Assembly: GCA_003254925.1 (NCBI GenBank)
Contig: QANZ01041992.1
Span: forward strand, 169,459-233,458
Direction of reading: 5' to 3'
Source: Chamaecrista fasciculata
Taxonomy: Eukaryota; Streptophyta; Magnoliopsida; Fabales; Fabaceae
Length of the DNA: 64,000 nucleotides
This document shows, in pieces, positions 13,801 through 25,800 of this stretch (positions are counted from its first letter, which is position 1; every line of letters begins with the position of its first letter). The notes under the pieces were generated by a model. The model did not search any database. It saw only the letters and a list, made by a program, of their open reading frames with translations, and was not told the DNA's origin. A program made the position numbers and the translations under genes.

Positions 13801-16800
13801 TGCTTTGTGTAAAATCAACTTGATAATCTGATTTATTAATATTATTTAGAGAAATTAATGGCTACAACTAACGGACACCTAATGGGCAAGATATGGGCTA
13901 ACACCTAAAAATCCTTGATTAAATCCCTAATTTCCTCGCACCTAATTACAAATAATAGGCCCAAATAACAATTATCTTTTGACATGATAAAATCAAGAGT
14001 TAATTACATTAACTTCCGTTGAGATTTTATTAAATTGTTTTGTAATCCCTTTTTTGGAAATTATACTTAATTTCTCTAGTTTATTTTCTGCCAGTGACAG
14101 TTTTTTTTCCTCACATGATAAGACACTAATTTTATTTATAATATAACATTTAAGTCAATTAAATTGATAAACTCTGATATGTGATTCTTAGTATGTCAGT
14201 AAAGATAGTTAAATAGTTTCATTTATTCGGATTTTTTTTTTAATATAAAGTTAACTTCATTTGCTTTACTTGCTGAAAATATATTAGAATGGATGTTTCT
14301 GCAACATTATATCAGATGTTAGGGAAGTTTAGTGTATTTTTTTAAACAAAAGGAGTACCAAACATAATTTAACAAAGCCTCAAGGGAGGCTAGTGTAATG
14401 AACAGTAACATAAATAACAAGAATACTTGATTTACTGCACCAAATTAAAAGGGCTTGAATGGAAGGAATGTAGGATGGTTTAAAAATGGAAGGGTGGTTT
14501 GAGCATCTTATTTATTGATTGAATGTTTGAATTGTAAAGGAGAGCGGTGGGCTAGTATTGTTCAAAAACCATCCTAATCCATCCAATACCCCAATTTTCA
14601 AACAATTTCAAATTGGGGGATTTGGGATGATTTGGGTTCATCATGACTTTTCTTTCTTTTTTTTTTTCAACCCTCTAGTTTTTTTTTTTTATTTAAAGGG
14701 TTAACATCACATAAATAATATTGGAGATTTCACTTTTCAAACCCACCCCAGCCCATTAATGAAATTGTAATATTTGTATACGGTATACCAATGCCATCTA
14801 TTATTTAGTTCAACTTCTTATCAATAAAGTGGGTTGTCTCCCTTGCCTGACTTATTTTAAAGCTCCCAATCAAGCCTTAGTATTTTTCTACTACTATTTG
14901 ATAAGTAAAGCTCTTAAATATGTTTTAATGAAGTGGGAATCCAGGTGCAAATAGGCAATTAGACTTTCCTGGAATAATTAGAACTAAAAACAAAGCTATA
15001 ATAGTGAGGTCTAAATGTCATAGACCTGAACAAAATCCGTGTGAAGGCATTCTGATCTTTTGACGGTTCTGTTGACTTTTTGTACCTTGTCTATGGAATG
15101 CATCACCTTAACCAAAGTAGTGGAGTGAAATGCTTGTCCAACTGAAAGAATGCACTGGAGTTAATGCCTAATATTACCTAGATGGGGCAATTCTACTGAG
15201 CATTGCACAGTACCTTGACTGTGCAAAAGTCCCTTTTTGATTTTGCTCATGTGGCAAAATTTTGTAAACTCTTCTAATATCTATAGATATGTTTATTGTT
15301 GTATTGGGGCCTTTGGATTTTTTAGAATCTTATAAGGTATAAATAGATTTTCTCTATGCCAATGAAACTGTGCCTATTGATTTTTAATGAACATTCTCTG
15401 TTGATGTCCTGATCATGAAGCAGGTTTTTTGACAGTGAGGGATATTTAAGTCTGATATTTCTTTGCTTTGATTATGTTCGAATAGTTACTGTGATTGTTC
15501 TTTGTTTGATGTATTTGATGCCAATTTGATTGTATTTCTTATTTGTGAGGCTAGTCAATGGGACTTGGCTGCGTTCCATATCTGCCAAAGGTTAGTCTTC
15601 CCCTTGAACTTATTTCCTTTCTATTTCCATACGGCTACATCTACTATTATTACATATCTAGTAATTTTTGGCTTCTATTTGGATCGCTGGTCATTGATGT
15701 TTTAAGGCAATTTCTATTGCATTGTTGCTGATATGCACAGAGGTGGCGTAGTTTTGTTGAGATATTTTGATCCTGTTTTTTCCTTTTGTTGTTTTTTCTC
15801 TTTTTTGGATGACTACTGCGCCACTCAGATGGGTAGATGTACATTATTTCCTTTTGTCAGGATACCTTCTCTCTTTTTATCCAACTACATTTTTCCACAT
15901 TGTATCTTAAGTATTTGTGGCATTTGAATTCATTTTCAAGTTGTGGTAGTTTAGAAGTTGAGATCATATTTTACTTGATTTGACATGTGGTTTTTTAACC
16001 TTTACTTTGTTGCAGGTTTTGCCAGATCTCTTTCATACTGTCCGTACATGTGAAGATAGTCTGAAAGACTTCATAACATGGAAGCTTGGAACTCTTGTGT
16101 CTATTGTACGCCAGGTGTGTTTAAGTGTATTAAAAATACTTGCTATTCTTTATGATATGTTGCTGGCTATCCTGCTTATATGATGGTTGTGATGTGATTG
16201 TGCAGCATATCCGTAAATATTTGCAAGAGTTGCTTTCTTTGATATCAGAACTATGGTCATCATTCACTTTTCCAGCACCAGTGCGTCCTCCCCTTGGCTA
16301 TGCTGTAAGTATGGGCTACTCTTGCAAATTGGGTTGAATTTTTAAAGATTTTAGTACTTTTTTAAATGATTTATTTTTTTCCTTGAATGTTTCAGGTTCT
16401 CCACCTGGTTGAACAACTTTGCTTGGCTCTCAATGATGAATTCAGAACATATCTTCCGGTTATTCTGCCAGGTTGCATTCAAGTCCTTAGTGATGCTGAA
16501 AGGTGCAATGACTACACTTATGTTCTCGACATTCTCCACACCCTTGAAGTGTTTGGTGGTAAGTTTATTTTCTGTTATATACCACGTATATTTAAAATTT
16601 TTACTTAGACCATTGTTGGTTAAAGGGATGGATGATTATGGTAGCTTGATGCTTGCCTGTTCTTGTGGGTTTGGGACAGAATATGAAAAATTTTAGTCTT
16701 GATTTCTTGCTGGTGATAAAATAAAACAATTGATATGTGGGTTTGTGGTGTGGGGTTGGAACAAGGGAATTGACTTGGTTCTGTGGAGAGCATATTAATT

Positions 16801-19800
16801 ACGTTCTATAAATATTTTTTCATATATTTGGTCTAATCTCACAATATTTTTAATTAAAAAGTAAATAGTAAATTTTTTTAAAAATGTCTTTAATTACTTA
16901 TTGTTAAAAAAATCAATTCATGAATTTATTTTTAATAAAAATTATTAATAATTATACGGAAAAAGTTCTTATAGTAATAAAATTGATTATATCGACAATA
17001 AAAAAACAGTAATGATGATGACAATACAAGCAAGATTAATAGTGATAAAGGTAATGTTAATGATGGGTATTTTAGTCTTTTTGCTTAGAAAAATAATCCC
17101 AATTTCATGGAAATACAACTTTCCCACTCCCTTAGGGGGGAATGAAAATCTAAGATTTCAGTGAAATAATTGCATTCTCGGGAATGCAATTCCCGGGAGT
17201 ATTTTTATTTTTATCTCCTGGTTTGTTTTCCCACTCCCTTAGGGTGGAATGAAAATCTAAGATTTGGAATTTGAGTTCTTCTGGTTTGTATATTTGCTGG
17301 TCTTTGCTTAAAATTTTTATTCAAAATCCAAGTGATTGTCCTACCTTTTTTTGTTTGGGGGGGGGGGGGGGGGGNNNNNNNNNNNGGGGGGGAGTTAAGA
17401 CTCATTTGAAGTTAAAGGCATTGATTGTTTGGACAATGATACTTAATCAAATTAATACAAATGATTTGCTTCACATCTGAAGATCCACTTAAGTCATATC
17501 ACTTGATGTTTGTGTGATGTGTTTAAGAACTTAAATAAAGAGTGACCATCTTTTCTTATATTGTATAATGGCTTGGCCTATTTTGAATAGGATGTGTGGT
17601 TTTTTTGAGGAGGGTTCAGTTTGTGCAGTTAACCTAGGGCCTTTTTAGTAATTAAGTTTATAGGTTTTGGGAGGAGAAAGTAGCAGAGTTCTTTGGCATC
17701 GTGAAATCTTTGCTAGGTTGTTGCATAAATGGAACACTAGAGTGTTTAATCAGTTATTCCTTTTGCCACTTTTTCTCTGGGAGGGAACTATTATGTTCCC
17801 TCTGTTGATATATGCTAATAGTTTTTTTAGAGGAGTATCTCATGGATCTTCCAAAGGACTGTAAGGCTCTTTTTAATTAGTGATTGAGTTGTTTTTCTTT
17901 TCTTTAGATGTTATTCGCAGAGGACCCCTTGTAAGGCTCATTATGTAATATTATCTCTTCAATTAATTATTATTTTCACTAAAATAAGTGGTGGTAAAGG
18001 TATTGTATGTTTACACTTGGTCAGGGGTAGTGTGAGTGATACTTATAGAACCTTTTATTGGCTTTTGCCTAACAAATTTATTTGTTGGCATAAAATGATC
18101 ACTGACAGTTTTTCACCCCTATTTGGTTTCTGGTCATGGTCTTCTTCACTGGGTCTCTTGTCTTTGTACTTCTCCTTAGTTAACCATTTTTCTAGAAAGA
18201 AAAAAAAATTAGGAAAGGCTTTCATGGCTGTAAGACCTGGTTAATTAGATTTTGCTCTACGAGCATAAATTAATTACTTAAATATATTTTTTTGGTAGGC
18301 AATGGAAAATTATTTGTTCTTTGTTATGTAGGGACTTTGGATGAACACATGCATCTACTTCTCCCTGCACTTATTCGTTTGTTTAAAGTGGATGCTTCAG
18401 TAGACATTAGACGCGCTGCAATAAAAACTTTGACAAGATTGATTCCACGTGTGCAGGTTGGTAACTGTGTATTCACTCTTTAACACATAAATTTTATTTG
18501 TTTGTACTGTAGTAAAAATGATACTTGTACTTTTGTTGTTTGATCTTGATTGTTCTACTCTATTATCATTCTTTCTTTTTATCTTCAGGTCACTGGTCAT
18601 ATATCTTCTCTTGTGCATCACTTGAAGCTAGTTTTGGATGGGTGAGTCTTCAAATTCTATTGTTTAACGCACCTACTAACACATAATGAAAGGAATAAAT
18701 TCCTTATTCTTTTGAATTGATGATTAGTGGTATTGAAGTTTTGGATAGTTATTATGTTTATGATGTGGTTATTAGTAATATAGAGATTAATGCAAATAGG
18801 CAAGGGTGAGGCTTTGTGGTTTGTAAATCCTTGGATCCCTACACAAATTCTTCCGGTATTGTTGGTTAAATTGCTTTTTGCTACAATCCCTTGACATGTT
18901 TTGTCCCTAGTGTTTTCAAAATGTGGCGAGCTATGCCCAAAGAAGTGAGAGTTTTTATTTTGAGGCTAAGTATTGGCAAGCTATCCCTCTTTCATCCTTA
19001 ATTGATGATTCTTTCTGTGGTAATTATGTTGACTACCAAAACCAAGAATTCTATCAAGCCCAATCCACTGAAGGAACCAATTTGGTTAGAAAATTGAGGA
19101 ATTACAGAACATACGAGCTTCCTATAGGCTTGATGGATGAAATTATCTCAAGTTGTCTCAGTTTGTCCAAGTGCATATCTCAAAGGAAAATGGAGACTTA
19201 ACCGTCTTCTAGGGACAGAACCCGATAATGATGTCATTTAGTTGTATACTTAGTCCTAGATCATCCATTTTCGAAAATATTAAAAGTTACATACCTATGG
19301 TGTTGACTATCAAGAAACCTTTGTCCCCATGGTGAAGATGAATCTAGTGAGAATCTACTGTCCTTGGCTGCTCATTACAATTGGCAGCTCTTACAATATG
19401 ATGTAAAGAATGCCTTTTTACATGAAGAATTTGGTTGAACATAACACAGATTTGACAGGAACACAGGCAACAAAGTTTGTAAATTAAAAAAGGCGTTGTA
19501 TGGACTAAAGTAATCTCTTAAGAGCATGGTTTTGAAGATTTACAAAAGTTATGAAAAAGACAGTGATGTATGACAGAGATGGGAAAGGGAGAGAATGAGA
19601 AATGGGGGGGGGGGACCAGAAATTGAGGGAGAAAGGAGACATGGAGGGAGTGTTAGATTGATAGAATATCTGATGTTAGATTGATAGAATAGGAGAAATG
19701 AGGGAGAAGTAATAATCTGAATAATATTCTTCAATTGCATGAACTGAATTACAAAGGTAGAAGGAGCTTTATATAGAGAGCCCAAATCAAAGATAAATTA

Positions 19801-22800
19801 AAACTAATTAAAATATAAAATGTTTCTAGACAACTATTTCTAATAATAATAAAAGTAACAACTTCCAAAATCTCTAGGTGCTATTACTTTCTTTTTCCAA
19901 GATAATAAAAGCAAAAATCATTTTTAGTCAAACTCTATTATTCCCTAGGTGGCAATAATTCATTTCTTCTTTCTAGAATATGATTTTTCCAAGGTTTTCC
20001 ATTATTATTGAGGAAAAAACTTATATAAAGTTCCTTATATGTTTCCCATGAGGTTCCTCCAATAAAAAGCTTTAATTACATTCTCTCTCTTCAATGATTG
20101 GTCATGCAAAAGGTTGTGTTTAATACTCTCTCTATCATAGTTGGTCATGCATAAAATTTTTGCCACGTGTCAAATGTTGATTGGGGAACCTTATAGCAAC
20201 ATATAAGGAACTTTACCTAAGTTTTGCCCTATTATTGATTCTCCATCAGACAGGGTACAAGAAAATCCATGGTGATCTCATTCTCTTCTATCCAATAAGC
20301 CAGCTTTTGAAAATTAACAGTGTTGAGGTTGGAATTTTATGGATCTCAGCTTTTCTGTTTAGTAAATTAACGGTGTTTGGGGTTAGAAAAATTTGATTGA
20401 TTTTTTAAAGTTAAGGGACCTACGTTAGACTAATAAAAGTTAAAGGACCTTAGTGAAGCTAATCAAAGTTAAAAGACCAAAATGAAACTAGTCACTTTTA
20501 AGAGACAAATTTGAAACTTAACACAAGTTAAGGGACCAAAAGTATACTTTTGCTGTGAATTTATGTGGACTTTGTGCTCCCCTACCCTCATACTTTCGTA
20601 GTCTTCAAATAGCAAATCACAAAGGGAAGTTTAATTTTGAATTGTAAATCATAAACTGTATTGAATCCCAAGATTCTCATAATAACTTGAGATTTGTCAT
20701 ATAACTAAGAATTGATATAAAACTTCGCTATAGCTCACATAATTATGGTAAATTACCATAATAAGCTAATTACTAAAATTTGTGTGGAATCTATTCAAGA
20801 TCAATTATTTTCTAGTCCTATTCATCAAGACTAGTGTCATCATTATTTGTCAACTCCAAATTTCCAACTTACAGCTTGGTGGCATTGTACACTGTATACA
20901 TATGTGTCTAGGTTTGTCTTTTAGTGGTTTAACTTTTGCCTGGTTCATCCAACTCCACGTGTATTAATGTTAGAGTGCTTAACACTGTATTTTGAGTTAA
21001 ACGAGGTTATTCATATTTTTTCTTTAAGCTTCCTGTAGTCGGGCCATGAAAACCAGCAATTCCCTTTTTTTGGCAACACTTGTGATTCTGGTGATTCTCT
21101 GACAGATTCCAGTCAGATAAGATTCTCCCAGAGTTTCCAATGGTTTACCTTTTGAATTGAAATGTTTTTTGTGCATCAAATCTCATATTGTTAGATTTTT
21201 ATAACCATGGTTGCTATATATTTTCAACATTTCTTGTTTTTATCATCTATCACATTGTCACTTGGCCTTGTGACTCTAGTAATTGGATGCCGTATTTACA
21301 GGAAAGTTGATGAGCTTCGGAAAGACGCAATTGATGCGCTTTGTTGTCTAGCTCATGCCCTTGGCGAGGATTTCACACTTTTTATTCCATCTATACACAA
21401 ACTTTTACTCAAATATCGTTTGCGGGTCATGACCTTTCCCTTATTTTTATTTATTTCTTCTCATATTAATGTATGATTGACATCTACTATTGGAAAGATC
21501 TTTAAGAAAGTTATATATTTCTCCAGCACAAGGAATTTGAGGAAATTGAAGGGCGTCTACAAAGACGTGAGCCATTGATCCTTGGTAGTGCTGCTATCCA
21601 GAGACTGAACCGACGGGTTCCTGTTGAGGTCATCAGTGACCCTTTAGATGATGCGGAGAATGACCCTTATGAAGAAGGATCTGATTCTCAGAAACTAAGA
21701 GGCCATCAGGTATCATATTTTCAATCCTTTCTTTTTTCTTTGTTTCTAATGTTGGGACACTTTGAAATATGGTTAATCAGCATCCGCTGGTGGCTCTTTG
21801 AATGTGTATCTTCAATGCTATGACTATCTAATGAGCATCTGCTGGTGGCTTTTTGAATGTGTATCTTCAATGCTATGACTATCTCTTTCGTACTCTGTTG
21901 ATCTCTATCGGATGTTTTTTTTGCATGATATATGAGATACTTTCAGCTAAGCATGTGTTAGCGCTAACTATTTGTGATTATGGCCTTATATTGTGACATT
22001 ACCAATTCACCATTAACGTAGATTTGGATATGATGGTTAAAAGTGCTTTTAAATCTAAAGGTATTAGCATGCAAGAAATTGAAAATTACTTCAATTATTA
22101 AATTTATAGCAGGGATCTGTAGACCCATTTTAACATAAAAGTTCTAATAAAAAATCAAAATGTAAGCTTCAGGGAAGCTTCTTCAACTGCCTCCTCTCTT
22201 TTAATAACTCAAATTTGTGACCGGAAGAACTTTCCAGACCTTAGGGGAGTTGCCAGGATCAGGTTGAATCATTGCTGGTTATTTGAAGAAGAGCTACCAC
22301 TAATATAGCTCTTTGGAAAGCCCAAAATATTATCCTCATTAATTATGGCATTGTTTTTCAATTGTAAGCACCAAATAGCAGCCTCCATTATGATTTCTTA
22401 AGGGCCTTGCCTTCTTTAATCCTCTCAATCCTGACCCCTCTACAATGTAATATGAAAAAGTACTCCAAACTCCCTTGGAAAATTTGAAAATCATCAAAAG
22501 TTACTAGAATCTACACCGCGAATATCTGGTAGCTGGGTAGTGCTATAATTATTTGATGTTTGTCTGAGTCAGAAAATAACATTACACATTCTGTCAGGGA
22601 GCAAGCTTTTTGTAGTCTTCAATCATACAATCTTGTATACTGCATTCCAAATTGTATTCTTAACCTTAGGGAGCATTGGACTTCTTAATGGGTCTGGCGA
22701 GATTGTAGTTGTTTCTGTTTTTATAATGAGCTAAGAACTGGAAATAAGTTTTACAGGATTGCGTTCCCTTGAAGTCTAATGTTACGAAGATTTGAATTTT

Positions 22801-25800
22801 TTTTTCTTCATATATTCTTCTGCTGGTGGTTTAAGTATTTTTTGTACAGGTTAATGATGGTCGATTACGGTCAGCAGGGGAGGCTTCCCAGCGTAGCACT
22901 AAAGAAGATTGGGCAGAATGGATGAGGCATTTTAGCATTCAACTTTTAAAGGAATCTCCTTCTCCTGCCCTACGAACCTGTGCTAGGCTTGCACAATTGC
23001 AGGTTTCATTGGCTCTTGATATTGCTTGTTGACATTGACATTGACATTAGTTTTTTTCCTCTTAATTTTGACTTATAATCTTCTTTTTGCAGCCTTTTAT
23101 TGGACGAGAGTTGTTTGCAGCTGGATTTGTCAGCTGTTGGGCGCAGCTGAATGAGAGTAGCCAGAAACAGTTGGTTCGGAATCTAGAAATGGCATTTTCA
23201 TCACCAAATATTCCTCCAGAAATTTTGGCTACTCTTCTTAACTTGGTATTGTTTCGTATCTCTACATGGATGTTGTGAACATGAACTAGGATATCTCCAA
23301 TTCGCTGTGATGTTTACTTCCAAGAGATGATAGATTTGGTGTAGCTACTCCAAAAATGCCAAGAGTGAGGATTAAATCTGAATTTGTGTGATTTTGTGCT
23401 CAACACACATGATTTTGTTCTTCCTTATTATTTTTGGACTCCTGAGATGTTAACGCTTCTATATTATTTTATTTGTACTTCTTTTTGTTTATACTGTATA
23501 TTTTCCTTTTGATTGGGTTGTATATTTGTTTAATGGGGTTTTCTCATTTTATCAAAATAACTAAGGAGTTAATTACTGGGGATCTTTGTAATTCCAATGG
23601 TTGACCTATTTTGAAAAAATGTTCATGTTGGTTCATGCTTACATTTTAAGGGTAAAAATGGATTTGTTAATATTGCTACTCCCCAACAACATGCAGTATT
23701 TAATTTTGAAATGGCACAAACTGATATCTTCAAATGTGTCAGTTTCTTTGTCAGTGCATCATTATCAAAAGATCTTGTTTAAAAGACAGCTTCAATTTGA
23801 TAGAGCTCTTTACCATGAATTTTGGTGGAATATTTTTTTTGTCACAGCATCATATGTGCTGCTGGATATAAGTAGTCTTTCACAAATTGAACTACTTCTA
23901 TATTATTGGCCAATAGAAATATTCTGGGATTTTTTTTCTTGAAAAGAAAGTTTTCAATGTCATTCACTATTTAATATATAATTTTATTTATTGATTATTG
24001 AATTTACAGGCAGAGTTTATGGAGCATGATGAGAAACCTCTTCCAATAGACATTCGCCTTCTTGGCGCTCTTGCTGAGAAGGTCCCTACCTCCCTATCTT
24101 TTCTTTTTACACATTTACAACACTTGCTTATTTACAAAAAAGTTAGACTTTGTTTTACGTGAGATTCGTCCTAATCTCTCTTCTTTTTTCACTTTTATAT
24201 GTCATTTTCAGTGTCGTGCATTTGCAAAAGCCTTACATTATAAAGAAATGGAATTTGAAGAAGCACGTTCTAAGAAGATGGATGGCAACCCAGTTTCTGT
24301 AGTTGAAGCTCTTATTCATATAAACAACCAATTACACCAACATGAGGTTTGTTTGACGAGAAAGGGCTTTTAATCAAGCTATCTGGCCACTGCTCCCTAG
24401 GTCAACATTACTCTCTCATTTGTATGGATGGGTACTTATTCACTGAAACATCTGATTTTGCAGGCTGCAGTAGGAATATTGACCCATGCTCAACAGCATC
24501 TTGATTTTCAATTGAAGGAGTCATGGTAGGGCTACACATTCTTATGTTTGTTTTCATTAATGTTTGTTGCTTTTGCATATGCAACTTTTGTTTATATCAC
24601 TAGGAAACTCATGAAAGATTATGAACTTATAGTTCTAGCAATCCTTTAGGTATGAGAAACTGCAGCGATGGGATGATGCCCTCAAGGCTTATACTGCAAA
24701 GGCCTCTCAAGCAACAAGTCCACATCTTGTCTTGGATGCAACTTTAGGTTTGTAATGATATTTTTACCTTTATTCCTGCCGTTTGAGTTACTTGAATATG
24801 CTTTAAGGTTAAATCAGTTCTGTATTGCTGGTAATCTATGGGTGTTGGTATGCTGCTATTCTTGGGAAAATAAGGTAATAGTTGCAAACTTACAATGGAG
24901 TAGAATTACAATGCGCGTCCTTGTGCGTAACACATGCCACTGTTAATTTAGAAGTTGTATGTGACTATTTGTTGAATCAAAATTAAGACGGAATTAGAAA
25001 CTGAAAAGTGTTTCAAGTCATAGTTATTAAACTATTTTAAACTCCTATCTATTCCCCAAAGATATGGAATTTATAATTTACCAAAGAACTAATCTTAGGT
25101 AAAATTCCTTTTATATTTGCTATAAAGTTTACCAATAAATTAAGGATACATTACAAAAAGTTTCTGTATGACTGATCATAGTAGTGAGAGAATGTAAAAA
25201 ATAACTTGTTGCATGACCAATCATTGAAAAAAAAGAGTATAAACAAAGCTTTTAATTGGAGGAACCTCATAACAGAGATATATGGAACCTTACCTAAGTT
25301 TTTTTCCTTTACAAAGACAAGTAAAAATTTCCAGAATGTTGAGAATTTGTGATTTAATTATTATTTTTCCAGTTGTCAGCTCCTGGTTTGGATGTAAATA
25401 TGGAGTTTAAAGAAGGCTTTTAAGCCAAAATGCTGAGAGGGGCCATAGTTTCTGAATCCGTGTTTGTAATAAACGTGCATTGTTAGAAGGGAATAATAAT
25501 GGGAACAAAAAGAGAGGGAAAATGGTAAGCTTTGCTTTTGAATAGTATGCAAAATTTTGTCCTCATTCTTACCATAGGAAACATATATTTAGGAAAATGG
25601 GAATGTGTTGCATCAGAGAGCTCAAGATATCATGATTTTGCAAGAAAAACAATTGATGTGTTCAAATCAAAACTATAGAGTCCTCTACTCCTCTTTTATT
25701 AACATAGCAACCTCTGTTATGAAAAGTGTATGGGAGAACCAAACAGATGGTAAATGGACAATTGTATGGTGAAAAATGAAAGTCAACCCTTGTTTTTTTT

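Noticed and set aside
18923-19201. 92-codon frame in TOR intron 24 as a nested gene
   Set aside because: Lies directly before a broken copia RT in the same orientation and has no recognised domain; most likely part of decayed element DNA.
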